A DNA stretch of 35,383 bases from Cyclobacteriaceae bacterium (lineage in GTDB: Bacteria; Bacteroidota; Bacteroidia; Cytophagales; Cyclobacteriaceae): the NCBI GenBank assembly GCA_019694905.1, contig JAIBBB010000009.1, positions 1 through 35,383 of the forward strand. The letters are read 5' to 3'. A program made the position numbers and the translations under genes. The stretch's first letter is position 1. Each line of letters opens with the position of its first letter. The notes under the pieces were generated by a model that saw only the letters and a list, made by a program, of their open reading frames with translations, was not told where the DNA came from and ran no database searches. Shown piece by piece: positions 8,534-16,424 of this stretch.

Positions 8534-10372
8534 TCAACCCCCGGCAGGCCAGTTGATAGTGGCCTTGTACAAGGCAGGCTGGCCATGCAGGGTAAAGTAG
8601 AATTCGCTGCCGTTGTACATGATCACGCCCTTCGGGGGTGAAGGGAGATTCTCAATGAGTGTAAACACCTGACCCGTGTGATCGATCAATTTGATCTTGT
8701 TGCTTCCTTTGTCGGCCACCACGATGACTGCATTGTTATCAGGATTCAGGGTGATCCCAGCGACTTCAGCAAACCCATTGGCGATGGTTGTGACAGATCC
8801 GTCTGAACTTATTCTTCGCACAGCGTCCTGATCAGCAACCAGCACGGAGCCGTTGCCGTCAACCTGCACGTCAGTTGGTTGCTTGAACCTGGCAACTGTG
8901 GATTCGCCGTCCACGCGCTGGTAACCGGCCCCATCATCGCCCCACGTGTTGAGCAAGGTACCGCCACTGTCGAACTGACGTACAGTCCGGAATCCGCTCA
9001 CATAGATGTTGCCATCGCCGTTAGTGGCCAGGCCGCCCGGCATGAAAAGGGTGGAGGAGGAGAAGTTTGAGACATTGCCTGTGGTGGGGACAACCAGCAC
9101 ATTGCCCTGGCCATTGGCCACCCCGCGATAGGTTATGAGCGAGTAGGTGTTCAGATACAGCATATCAACATATTCATATACGCTGGGTGAGTTGTTTGCC
9201 TGAAGCGTGGTGCTTGTGATGTTGGCACCACTGAGGGTAACCTCGCGTGCGCCGCAGTGCAAGTCCGCCAGGTACACGTGCCGGGAACCTGCCACTGTTA
9301 CAGCGTGACCGAAATTGGGAGTGGTGTATCTGATGTTGCCGTTGATGCCATCAGCGCAGCCGGAAGTTGCGCCTTCGCCCGAAAAGATGCTGTATGTGGT
9401 GTTGATGTATTGTTCAGGGCTCTCATTGACATCGGTCAGCGTGATGGTAAAGGCGGCTGCCCTGGATTCAGACATACTGGTGACCTGGTAGGTGCCGGTA
9501 ATGGCAGGATTCACTTCGAAGTCAAATGCGGAGGCGGTGTTGACTGTTAGTTCGCCATTGTTGCTGACAGTGACCGCGCCGGCGGGAGTTGAGTTGAGGA
9601 CAACAAACGAAGGGGTAGCGCCAATCCAGCAACAATCAATGCTGCCAATAGTACTGCCGGCAGCGGGGTTTTCAGCAATGGTGAAGGAAAGTGCTGCAAG
9701 ACTTACCTCTTCCGCATCGGTGAGGTTCAGGGTGATGGCGGCTGATGCCACTTCTGTTCCGTTCGCAGCCGAGACCACAGCGGTGATTGAGGGTGCGATG
9801 CCATCGCCAAAATCTTCGAAATCAAACACTTCCGGTTTGGCCACCTTAACCTGTCCTGTCGCAGGGTCAATGGCAATGGCGCCAAGTCGGGACAATGATG
9901 AAAGGGAGTAAGTAAGAGATCCGCGGTTGGTGGTGGCCTGTACGGTACCGATGACCTGTCCGAGTGCGGGGTTTTCTTCTATGTTGCTGGTAAAATTGGA
10001 CACTGAAACAGTAATCGGCGCCAGCACGGTGAAGGAAAGCGAAGAGGTCTCAAGTGCCTTGACTTTGACTTTTACGTCCACTGTGCCAGCCGGTATATTG
10101 GTCGGGACCGTCGTCGTGATTTGGCTTGCAGTGACGGTGCTGATGACGGATTGCACAGTGCCAAACGAAACTTTCACATCGGCCGGTGTGGTGCCGAAGT
10201 TGGTACCGGTCAGGGTGACGGTCGCGCCGGCTTCCCCCTCGGAGATACTGAGTGAGGTGAGGGTGGGCTGGGGTTGGGCCTCTTCTCCCTTGTTGCAGGA
10301 GATGGCCAGTACTCCGGACAGTGAGATGCCGATGAGCAGCTGCAGCCATCGGTAAGAATGAGATTTGCGCAT
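8534..10372 (-). CDS. Surface lipoprotein with TIG, cadherin-like and NHL-propeller domains
   Basis: A 612-residue exported lipoprotein. The signal peptide ends in the lipobox LAIS-C26. Residues about 36-115 form an IPT/TIG immunoglobulin-like domain (SISEGEAGATVTLTGTNFG). Residues about 118-320 form two cadherin-like modules, each with an IEENPALG/IAENPAAG opening, an IDPATGQ or VSNNGELTV core, and FDFE followed by TLNLTDAEE or TLTDVNES. Residues about 330-610 form an NHL/SMP-type beta-propeller (GGLATNGDGNIYVSG, FKQPTDVQVDGNGSVLVADQDAVRRI, AGITLNPDNNAVIVVADKG). The whole looks like a cell-surface adhesion or ligand-binding protein. Two adjacent cysteines (IDCCWIG) in the second cadherin module are unusual. 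A CACCTTTG box at 10393-10400 (minus) is a weak promoter candidate. Its own terminator separates it from the kinase gene that follows. Confidence 0.85.
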   Translation of the reverse strand: MRKSHSYRWLQLLIGISLSGVLAISCNKGEEAQPQPTLTSLSISEGEAGATVTLTGTNFGTTPADVKVSFGTVQSVISTVTASQITTTVPTNIPAGTVDVKVKVKALETSSLSFTVLAPITVSVSNFTSNIEENPALGQVIGTVQATTNRGSLTYSLSSLSRLGAIAIDPATGQVKVAKPEVFDFEDFGDGIAPSITAVVSAANGTEVASAAITLNLTDAEEVSLAALSFTIAENPAAGSTIGSIDCCWIGATPSFVVLNSTPAGAVTVSNNGELTVNTASAFDFEVNPAITGTYQVTSMSESRAAAFTITLTDVNESPEQYINTTYSIFSGEGATSGCADGINGNIRYTTPNFGHAVTVAGSRHVYLADLHCGAREVTLSGANITSTTLQANNSPSVYEYVDMLYLNTYSLITYRGVANGQGNVLVVPTTGNVSNFSSSTLFMPGGLATNGDGNIYVSGFRTVRQFDSGGTLLNTWGDDGAGYQRVDGESTVARFKQPTDVQVDGNGSVLVADQDAVRRISSDGSVTTIANGFAEVAGITLNPDNNAVIVVADKGSNKIKLIDHTGQVFTLIENLPSPPKGVIMYNGSEFYFTLHGQPALYKATINWPAGG

Positions 10373-10633
10373 AGCGATTAATAGATTTTACCCAAAGGTG
10401 CTACGCCCGGGAGCGATCTGCCGGGATAACTAATGAATGGTTGCTATGAGCGAATGAACAGGTGTTGGCAAAAATCGGATGGGATCTGATTGCGCATGAC
10501 TGGTATGCCGTGCAGTGCAGAGGTGCTATCAAATCGACTGACGATGTGCGATCTCTTCATGTCTGAACAAAGCCGTGTGCCGATTATGTTGAAGTGTATA
10601 CTTTGCTGATATTTGGCGTCCAAAATTAAACGC

Positions 10634-11059
10634 ATGTACTACACCCTCGTGATCCTGACCACATTGTTTCTGACAAGCCCGTGGCAAGACGAAAAGGCTT
10701 CTCTTATTAAGCGGAGCAATGAACTTGACAGCCTCATCACACGTCATGATGTGGCTGCTGCAGGAAAAATCTATGCCGATGAGTTCGTGCTGACCGGTTC
10801 GACTGGCAAGCACAAGTCAAAGGCGGATATGCTCAAGGATATCGCCAATGACAAGATTGTCTGGGAGATCAACCATACCTCCGACATCGGGGTGCGGCTG
10901 ATAGGGGAAACAGGAGTGTTGACCGGTGTCCTTCATCAGAAGGGACGGATTCAGGACAAGGATTTTGACGTCCGGCTGGCGGTGACAGATACATGGGTAC
11001 TAAAAGACGGAGTCTGGATCCTGCTGGCTGGCCATGCGACCATACTGCCGAAACCATGA
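10634..11059 (+). CDS. Exported NTF2-like protein (SnoaL/DUF4440 type)
   Basis: A 141-residue protein with a short N-terminal hydrophobic segment (MYYTLVILTTLFLTSPW) consistent with a signal peptide, then an alpha+beta cone fold of the NTF2-like superfamily: helix LIKRSNELDSLITRHDVAAAGKIYADEFVLTGSTG, then strands ending DTWVLKDGVWILLAGHATIL. DUF4440 members bind small ligands or have no known activity. ATG 10634 is preferred over an in-frame TTG at 10613 because it leads straight into the signal peptide. The 261-base region upstream (10373-10633) contains no further gene that I can support. It has a TACTTTG box at 10599-10605 without a matching -33 element. A second DUF4440-like gene lies at 15894. 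Confidence 0.8.
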   Translation: MYYTLVILTTLFLTSPWQDEKASLIKRSNELDSLITRHDVAAAGKIYADEFVLTGSTGKHKSKADMLKDIANDKIVWEINHTSDIGVRLIGETGVLTGVLHQKGRIQDKDFDVRLAVTDTWVLKDGVWILLAGHATILPKP

Positions 11060-11094
11060 TAGAGCAGGATCTGAAAACTTCTCCGGATGATTGT

Positions 11095-11110
11095 GGCGCC
11101 TGAAGGCGCC
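11095..11110. terminator. Hairpin between convergent genes
   Basis: GGCGCC, loop TGAA, GGCGCC. It is a 6-base all-GC stem centred between the stops at 11059 (plus) and 11124 (minus). The T-rich tract on the plus side (TTTTATC) comes only about ten bases later, so it is not a textbook intrinsic terminator. Confidence 0.45.
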
Positions 11111-11123
11111 TGATTCAATCGTT

Positions 11124-11711
11124 TTATCTTTTGGCCATGCGCCGTCTGATCTTGCTTAGAAATTCGGGTGTCATGCCCAGGTAGGAAGCAATATATTTCA
11201 ACGGCACGTATTGTTCCAGTGTGGGAAACCGCTCACGGAAGGACTCATATCGTTCCTGCGCCGTGTAGGAATAATTTTGAATGATCCGGTGCTGGTGACT
11301 TACCAGTGAATTCTGAAAGATGATTCGAAAGTATCGCTCGAAGCGGGGGTAACGCTCCAGCAATTGGTTCAGACTTGCATTGGTGAGCATCAGCAATTCA
11401 CTGTCCACGAGCGTGCGGGTAGTGTAGATAGAAGGTTCGTCTGCAGTAAGGCTGTGCAAATCTCCTGTCCACCAGCCTGCCGTGGCGAAGTAAGTGACAT
11501 GGTCATCTCCTTTTTTATCCGTGTAGTAGGTCATCAGGCAGCCGCTGGTTACATACATCAGTCCGCGCGTGGGTTCGCCACTGGCTTCGATGACCTCACC
11601 ACGGGGAACGGACTGAATCTGAAAGGCATTGCGCAGGAAGTTCTCTTCTTCCGGGGTTAGGTCCAGGTGTTTGCGAACGGCGCGGACGAGGCTGTCGGTC
11701 TGTCGGAGCAT
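11124..11711 (-). CDS. Crp/Fnr-family transcriptional regulator
   Basis: A 195-residue regulator with an N-terminal cyclic-nucleotide-binding-like beta-roll (VPRGEVIEASGEPTRGLMYVTSGCLMTYY; ATAGWWTGDLHSLTADEPS) and a short C-terminal winged HTH (PLKYIASYLGMTPEFLSKIRRRMAKR). This is the compact form typical of Bacteroidota. The phosphate-binding cassette residues of true cAMP receptors (RExA) are absent, so cAMP is probably not the effector. ATG 11711 is 4 bases after the stop of the upstream CocE-like gene. An in-frame upstream extension would overlap that gene and has no homologous features, so the two are probably one transcript. The role could be autoregulation of the hydrolase operon; this is inference. 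Confidence 0.88.
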   Translation of the reverse strand: MLRQTDSLVRAVRKHLDLTPEEENFLRNAFQIQSVPRGEVIEASGEPTRGLMYVTSGCLMTYYTDKKGDDHVTYFATAGWWTGDLHSLTADEPSIYTTRTLVDSELLMLTNASLNQLLERYPRFERYFRIIFQNSLVSHQHRIIQNYSYTAQERYESFRERFPTLEQYVPLKYIASYLGMTPEFLSKIRRRMAKR

Positions 11712-11715
11712 GTGT

Positions 11716-13482
11716 CTATTGCCGGGGAATGATGGGAAGAATGAGGCGTGACGGGTAGCGGGCGCTGTGATGGATGGTGTTCGTCGCGGGCTGCAGGTTG
11801 GCCTCGGTGGCAATCGGGGTACCCGTGTTCGGATTGGGATCGTAGTGGGGCGCTTTGCTGCTCGTGACGTATGCTCTGATGCGGTGACCTTTCCAGAAAA
11901 GGTTGCTGGTATAGGCTCTACCTATTCGGATTTTGTAAACCTCGCCGGGGTTCATCAGTTCCTGCTTGTGAAAACCATTCCGATACCGCATGCGCAGGTA
12001 GCCCGCATCGAGCCCGTGCAGGTTGATGGACGTGCCATCCGGAAAAACATCACAGAGTGTGAAGGAGAAGTCCGTGTCTTTGGCGGAGGAGCTGACGAAC
12101 AACTCGGCAATGATCTCGCCCGTCACTTCGAGGTCCTCCTGCAGCGGCGCGCTCGTGTAGACAGCCACATCACTCCGTTTTTCGACATCGCGCTGATCGT
12201 AGGGGTAAGACTTTTCGTATGAGATATCCCACAGAGGCTGGTTGGGATCGAATACGTAAGCGTCCGCCGGTTCATCCTTGCCGATTGCGTTGGACAACAC
12301 ACCATTGCTTTTGTCGGACGCAGCTTTGCCGAGGCTATGGAAGTAGTAGGAGGTGGGTACTGCCCTTGACAAGGGCCATTCAGATTCCCTGCGCCATTCA
12401 TTCGCGCCCATGACAAAGATGCTGACCCTGGGGAAAGGCTCGGCCGGTGCTTTGTCTTTGAGATGCTGGTCAAAGTACCGAAGCAGCCAGGCGTCATAGT
12501 CCAGCCCCGCATTGGTGCCAAACTGCACTTGTCCGAACCGCGTTTTGCGGGTGTTGAGCGAGGTGTGATTCCAGGGGCCCAGGATCAGCATCGTGTGATT
12601 GCGCGCCACCTCAGTGGCTGATGATTTCATCTTGTGGAAGGCACGTGTGGCACCTTCGGGGCCGTACGAAGCATCGTACCAGCCGCTCTCGAGAAAAACG
12701 GGATTTCTGAATTTACTGAAGTCGTTGTCTGCGCTGAGAAAATCCCACCACGAGGAAGAGTCGGGGTGGTTCAGCCAGGCGTAGTATTCGGGCGCGTATT
12801 TCTTCAGGATCGGCACGTCATTCAACGGCCGGTACTGGTACCATTGCCGGCGGTTGGATTTTTCCCATTCTTCGGTGGCAGGTTCATCGTCCCATGGACC
12901 GGAAGGATCGTTGGCGCGCTTGCGCTTGTCGGCGAGAATGTAGGGCATGAACCAATCGAGCCAGGGATGGGAGAAGGCCCCGCCGTAGTACATGAAATGA
13001 TGACTGCCAATCGGTGTCATTTCAGGTGCAGCTGCAGCCAGGTGAGGTGGCGACTGGCTCATGGCCAGCCATTGTACGATACCTGGGTAGGAACCACCAT
13101 AAGTGCCGATCTTGCCGGTGCACCAGGGTTGGGCTGCAGCCCATTCGATCACATCATAACCATCCTGCTTTTCATTGCGATAGGCTTCGAATTCACCTTC
13201 GCTCCGTAGACGGCCGCGGACATCCACCAGCAATACGGCGTACCCTTCTTTGGCTGCCTTTAATGGAAATTCAGCATACTGATCATAGTCGTCTACTCCG
13301 TATGGCGTGCGATACACAATGCCTGGATACTGGCCCACGCGTGCGGGCCGGTACAAAATCGCACCCAGCTTTACGCCATCGCGCATGGGCACCATGACAT
13401 CTTCTCTGATCAGATTCAGGGGATGCTGGGCCTGTGCTGCCAGAGCACAACAGAGGAGGAGGGAGGTAAAGAATTTGGGCAT
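11716..13482 (-). CDS. Secreted CocE/NonD family hydrolase (S15 X-Pro dipeptidyl-peptidase type)
   Basis: A 588-residue exported alpha/beta hydrolase. The signal peptide (MPKFFTSLLLCCALAAQA) ends in AQA-Q. The catalytic domain has YRTPYG, the strand VLLVDVRGRLRSEGEF and the nucleophile elbow GGSYPG with Ser131. A C-terminal jelly-roll domain (from about residue 400; DVAVYTSAPLQEDLEVTGEIIAELFVSSS) is diagnostic of the CocE/glutaryl-7-ACA-acylase/X-Pro peptidase group. The likely activity is an acyl-amide or ester hydrolase, or an X-prolyl dipeptidase, in the periplasm. The start ATG 13482 is preferred to TTG 13488. A perfect TATCTTTG promoter box lies only 3 bases before the ATG, which suggests a leaderless message. 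It is followed after 4 bases by a Crp/Fnr regulator. Confidence 0.93.
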   Translation of the reverse strand: MPKFFTSLLLCCALAAQAQHPLNLIREDVMVPMRDGVKLGAILYRPARVGQYPGIVYRTPYGVDDYDQYAEFPLKAAKEGYAVLLVDVRGRLRSEGEFEAYRNEKQDGYDVIEWAAAQPWCTGKIGTYGGSYPGIVQWLAMSQSPPHLAAAAPEMTPIGSHHFMYYGGAFSHPWLDWFMPYILADKRKRANDPSGPWDDEPATEEWEKSNRRQWYQYRPLNDVPILKKYAPEYYAWLNHPDSSSWWDFLSADNDFSKFRNPVFLESGWYDASYGPEGATRAFHKMKSSATEVARNHTMLILGPWNHTSLNTRKTRFGQVQFGTNAGLDYDAWLLRYFDQHLKDKAPAEPFPRVSIFVMGANEWRRESEWPLSRAVPTSYYFHSLGKAASDKSNGVLSNAIGKDEPADAYVFDPNQPLWDISYEKSYPYDQRDVEKRSDVAVYTSAPLQEDLEVTGEIIAELFVSSSAKDTDFSFTLCDVFPDGTSINLHGLDAGYLRMRYRNGFHKQELMNPGEVYKIRIGRAYTSNLFWKGHRIRAYVTSSKAPHYDPNPNTGTPIATEANLQPATNTIHHSARYPSRLILPIIPRQ

Positions 13483-13485
13483 TTG

Positions 13486-13493
13486 CAAAGATA
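13486..13493 (-). promoter_or_regulatory. TAnnTTTG box abutting the CocE start codon
   Basis: On the minus strand the octamer TATCTTTG matches the -7 consensus exactly, and is identical to the box at 2530-2537. There is no TTTG/ATTG at the expected distance. Transcription would begin at or next to ATG 13482. Confidence 0.3.
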
Positions 13494-13520
13494 CAATTCG
13501 CGCCTCAACCGCATCGCACT

Positions 13521-13553
13521 TTTGAGGCCACTCAGTTGGGAAGCGGACCTTTG
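13521..13553 (+). promoter_or_regulatory. Candidate promoter for the small membrane protein gene
   Basis: TTTG at 13521-13524, a 21-base spacer, then GACCTTTG at 13546-13553, 24 bases before ATG 13578. The -7 box has one mismatch to TAnnTTTG. Confidence 0.3.
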
Positions 13554-13577
13554 GTCAAATTTCTTTATATTCAAAAT

Positions 13578-13814
13578 ATGATTCATCATCCGGAGCTACA
13601 TGAAATCAACCGCAAGTTGTCGTGGATGATCGCCATCAATGTCATCGCTTACTCGTCATTGATACTCGCATTTGTAGGGGTAGTGTATTACGACCAGCTT
13701 TGGCTTGTGTGGATTCTGCTGGCCATCGGTGCCCTCTATATCCCTCTTTCCATCTGGATTTTCATGCGCATGCGAAAGCACATCGCCATGAAATATACGA
13801 CAAGGGTAGAGTGA
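13578..13814 (+). CDS. Small two-helix membrane protein
   Basis: A 78-residue protein: a short polar N-terminus (MIHHPELHEINRKLSW), hydrophobic helix 1 (about residues 16-36), a short loop with YYDQLW, helix 2 (about 42-62), and a basic tail with MRMRKH. The topology is probably both ends cytoplasmic, by the positive-inside rule. I do not recognise a family. ATG 13578 is chosen because upstream in-frame sequence is intergenic in character and a promoter candidate ends at 13553. It lies in the 350-base space between the CocE gene and the convergent GH172 gene, with its stop 17 bases from the GH172 stop. It is likely a real small gene because the hydrophobic pattern is clean and the promoter is separate. 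The function is unknown. Confidence 0.65.
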   Translation: MIHHPELHEINRKLSWMIAINVIAYSSLILAFVGVVYYDQLWLVWILLAIGALYIPLSIWIFMRMRKHIAMKYTTRVE

Positions 13815-13831
13815 TCAGGATGATGGCGGCG

Positions 13832-15790
13832 TCAGTCTTTCCTTCTTATAAAGATAAGCCTGTTGAGTGACCACTGCCTGCGCGTAGCTGTCGTCTGGAA
13901 CCGGAAGGTCAGTGTGTTGAGTAATTCCGTTGTGCGCAAGGTGCCAAGAGATATGTGCTCCTGACGTATTTCCTTTGAGGCATTGGCATTCAACCAACCG
14001 GACACCTGCGTCTGTCGCTGCCACAGTGAAAAGGAGCAGCCATCGGGGAGTTGGTTGTGGTCTATCAGCACTTCATAATTGCTTAGAGGCAGTTCGCGGA
14101 GGGAGATCCGGATGCTCGTCTCGTCATTTACCGCAAAATTGTAGGTCTGGCCCCCGGTGGGGTATTTCCATTCGGCTTTGATGATTGCATTTTCCCCCAC
14201 AGTCATGTCCATCAGCTGGGGATAGAGAAACAAGGTGTCTGGCACAGCCACGGTCACGTCCGAATCGGCAACAGTCGATTGTGATGCGGGGCCTCGGTCG
14301 GCGTAGTAGAATGAAAGTGAAGTGTAGTCTGCCGGCGTTTCGTTCTTCACGGGTCCATGCTCAATGGCGTGGTAGAACCTGGATTGGAACGGAATCTTGT
14401 CGGACAGGTAAAACCGGTAACCACCCGTGCGGCACCAGGGGAGGGAGTATTCAAGAGCGCCATGCATGGGAAGACTCATCTTCCGGTCCCATCGGTCGGC
14501 CAGGGCATACCAGCCGCCGTTGAAGTAATCCTCCGATCCCGTGCCGTGGATGTTCATCACTCCGTCAACGACGGTCGAATCATCACCCTCAAAGAAGTAG
14601 GTCATCCCTGCTTTCTTGCCGCGGGCCTGGAGGATGGTTCCAACAAAATGTCCTTTCGCCTGAATGTCCAGCAGGGTATGCGACTGTCCCCGGGTGGTTG
14701 CTGGCGCGGCATTCCATTGGGCATAGAATTTTCCTTCCGTGAGCGTGTTACGTGGTTCACTGGATGAATAAAGCCGCGCTTTCACGGTGATGACCTTGTC
14801 CAGTCGATTGCCTTCCAGCAAGAGCGTCAGTTGTTTGTCGAAGGGCATGGGCCAATAGCTGTAGTGGGTGGTGCCGATCCGGCCGAGCAGCAGACTTTGC
14901 ATGCTGGGAGACCCAAAAGCGTATCCGAAAAAATCACTCGCCGGAGCGCGCACGGCAGGAATTTCTTCACCATCGGTTTCGATGGTCAGGTCAACTGGTT
15001 TATGGAGGCCTTCGAAGCCATCTCCGGCATCGATCTCAAAGCCGAGCAGGCGACCAGGTGCTGAGAGTGTAAACAGACTTGCCACTTCATGGGGGTGGAG
15101 CGTGATGGTGACTTCCTGCGTGTGAATGTCTTTTCCGGGATACAAGTCTGCGACTGTGTGCGTGGCCCGATCCCAGCGGGTGGCCAACTCCCGCATGGCC
15201 GCTTGTGCTGCAGGTGGAAGGGGAAGTCGGAATGGTTCGACGTGGGTGGACGCAGGCAATTGCCGGTACTGGATCTGGTGAAACTGTGTTCGCTTGCCGC
15301 GATAGACAATGCGGCACGAACGCTGGAACGGCATAGGCAGGTAGCAATAGAAACCGCCGAGCTGGTTGCCGCACAACGGCAGCACAAATGGGGACACCTT
15401 GCCGGTGAAAAGATCCTTGTAACAAATGGAAAATGTTGGGCGCTCGCTGTCAATGTAGAAATCGAGCGTATCGTTTCCTGGCGTAGGTGTCCAGATCCTG
15501 TTGATGACGCCGGGGCCTTTGGCTTCGAAGATGACCAGCGAGCTGTCGGCATTTCTGCGCAGAAAGGAATAGCGGCCACTGAACCCATCGTCGTTGCCGC
15601 CGGTGCGGTCATAACTGGATGTTTGCCACAGCGAGGTCTGATCCCTGTACATGGGCAGGAGTCCGGGGTCGAGGAAGGTCTGCAATTCGGTAGCCAGCGA
15701 AATCACTGGGGCCTGCTTCATGGTCTTGCGCTGCGCTTCGGCAGCTGTGGCAAACAACAGGCACAACAAGACAATCAGATTCCTGCTCAT
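13832..15790 (-). CDS. Glycoside hydrolase family 172 (DUF2961) protein, secreted
   Basis: A 652-residue exported protein with a cleavable signal peptide (MSRNLIVLLCLLFATAAEA). It shows the DUF2961/GH172 signatures: SSYDRTGGNDDGFSG near the N-terminus, FEAKGPGVINRIWTPTPG, and a catalytic-site block GTGSEDYFNGGWY in the middle. GH172 enzymes characterised elsewhere act on alpha-D-fructofuranosides and alpha-D-arabinofuranosides and are built from jelly-roll domains that assemble as trimers or hexamers. The C-terminal 130 residues (SLRELPLSNYEVLIDHNQLPDG) form a further beta-sandwich. It is a single gene, with divergent promoter candidates shared with the DUF4440 gene. There is no sugar transporter nearby to reveal the substrate. 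The family call is strong; the sugar specificity is unknown. Confidence 0.9.
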   Translation of the reverse strand: MSRNLIVLLCLLFATAAEAQRKTMKQAPVISLATELQTFLDPGLLPMYRDQTSLWQTSSYDRTGGNDDGFSGRYSFLRRNADSSLVIFEAKGPGVINRIWTPTPGNDTLDFYIDSERPTFSICYKDLFTGKVSPFVLPLCGNQLGGFYCYLPMPFQRSCRIVYRGKRTQFHQIQYRQLPASTHVEPFRLPLPPAAQAAMRELATRWDRATHTVADLYPGKDIHTQEVTITLHPHEVASLFTLSAPGRLLGFEIDAGDGFEGLHKPVDLTIETDGEEIPAVRAPASDFFGYAFGSPSMQSLLLGRIGTTHYSYWPMPFDKQLTLLLEGNRLDKVITVKARLYSSSEPRNTLTEGKFYAQWNAAPATTRGQSHTLLDIQAKGHFVGTILQARGKKAGMTYFFEGDDSTVVDGVMNIHGTGSEDYFNGGWYALADRWDRKMSLPMHGALEYSLPWCRTGGYRFYLSDKIPFQSRFYHAIEHGPVKNETPADYTSLSFYYADRGPASQSTVADSDVTVAVPDTLFLYPQLMDMTVGENAIIKAEWKYPTGGQTYNFAVNDETSIRISLRELPLSNYEVLIDHNQLPDGCSFSLWQRQTQVSGWLNANASKEIRQEHISLGTLRTTELLNTLTFRFQTTATRRQWSLNRLIFIRRKD

Positions 15791-15809
15791 AAGGGAAGGG
15801 TTCAGTCGT

Positions 15810-15841
15810 ACAAATTACCTGTCCACCACGACAGTTCCAAT
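15810..15841 (-). promoter_or_regulatory. Candidate promoter for the GH172 gene
   Basis: On the minus strand, ATTG (15841-15838), exactly 20 bases, then TAATTTGT (15817-15810). ATG 15790 follows 19 bases later. The ATTG-N20 layout is the same as at 2506 and 30040. Confidence 0.4.
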
Positions 15842-15846
15842 GTCGA

Positions 15847-15877
15847 TTTGACCGGTAGGATCATTCCAGTAACTTTC
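15847..15877 (+). promoter_or_regulatory. Candidate promoter for the second NTF2-like gene
   Basis: TTTG at 15847-15850, a 19-base spacer, then TAACTTTC at 15870-15877 (one mismatch to TAnnTTTG). ATG 15894 follows 16 bases later. It is divergent from, and lies back to back with, the GH172 promoter. Confidence 0.4.
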
Positions 15878-15893
15878 AGCAAAACGAATTCCA

Positions 15894-16361
15894 ATGATTA
15901 CACTGGTCCCTCTTTTCCTCTGGTTCGGTTCAGTACAGTCGGACGGTGACGAGAAAGTCATCCGTGCCGCAAGACAGGCTTCCAATGAGGCCATTGCCCG
16001 GCATGACATCGATGGTATAGCAGCCCATTGGACGGAGGACTTTCATATGATTACGAGCCGCAATGCAGAGGGCAGTGGTCGCACGCCCAACATGGAGCGG
16101 ATGGCGGCGGACTTCAAGGCGAAGCCAGACGTGATCTATGTGCGGATGCCAGACCAGGTGGAGATCTTTGAGTCGTGGAAGATGGCTGCAGAGACAGGGA
16201 AGTGGAAAGGCTCATGGACCGATCGCGGCCAGAAAATTGAAATTGGTGGCAGTTACTATGCGAAATGGCACCGGGCTGGCCGGCGGTGGCTCATCCGCGC
16301 CGAAGTGTTCACTCCGACCTGGTGCAAGGGAGGCGACTATTGCAGCCAGGCACCCTTCTGA
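15894..16361 (+). CDS. Exported NTF2-like protein (DUF4440)
   Basis: A 155-residue protein with a short signal-like N-terminus (MITLVPLFLWFGSVQSDG) and a DUF4440/SnoaL-like body: helix AARQASNEAIARHDIDGIAAHWTEDFHMITSRNAEGSGR, then strands with WTDRGQKIEIGGSYYAKWHRAGRRWLIRAEVFTP. It ends in a cysteine pair (WCKGGDYC) that could form a disulphide in the periplasm. It differs in sequence from the copy at 10634, so it is a paralogue at most and not a recent duplicate. The enzymatic role is unknown; related proteins bind small hydrophobic ligands or act as isomerase-like domains. It is followed closely by the permease gene, with which it may be cotranscribed. Confidence 0.8.
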   Translation: MITLVPLFLWFGSVQSDGDEKVIRAARQASNEAIARHDIDGIAAHWTEDFHMITSRNAEGSGRTPNMERMAADFKAKPDVIYVRMPDQVEIFESWKMAAETGKWKGSWTDRGQKIEIGGSYYAKWHRAGRRWLIRAEVFTPTWCKGGDYCSQAPF

Positions 16362-16424
16362 AAGTTGCTGACTGTGGTTCGGCATGCTGGAACAAAGCGA
16401 CAGGTGCCTTATCTTCGCGGCTTC

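Noticed and set aside
10373..10633. 261-base spacer with a 63-codon minus-strand frame (10444-10635)
   Set aside because: The frame has no recognisable domain, signal peptide or promoter, and its composition looks like intergenic DNA; I see no gene here.
15089..15949. Long open frame antisense to the GH172 gene
   Set aside because: It is a shadow of the GH172 coding frame in moderately GC-rich DNA, with no signal peptide, domain pattern or promoter of its own. Similar shadows lie opposite the sensor kinase (7911-8600), glnN and crtI.
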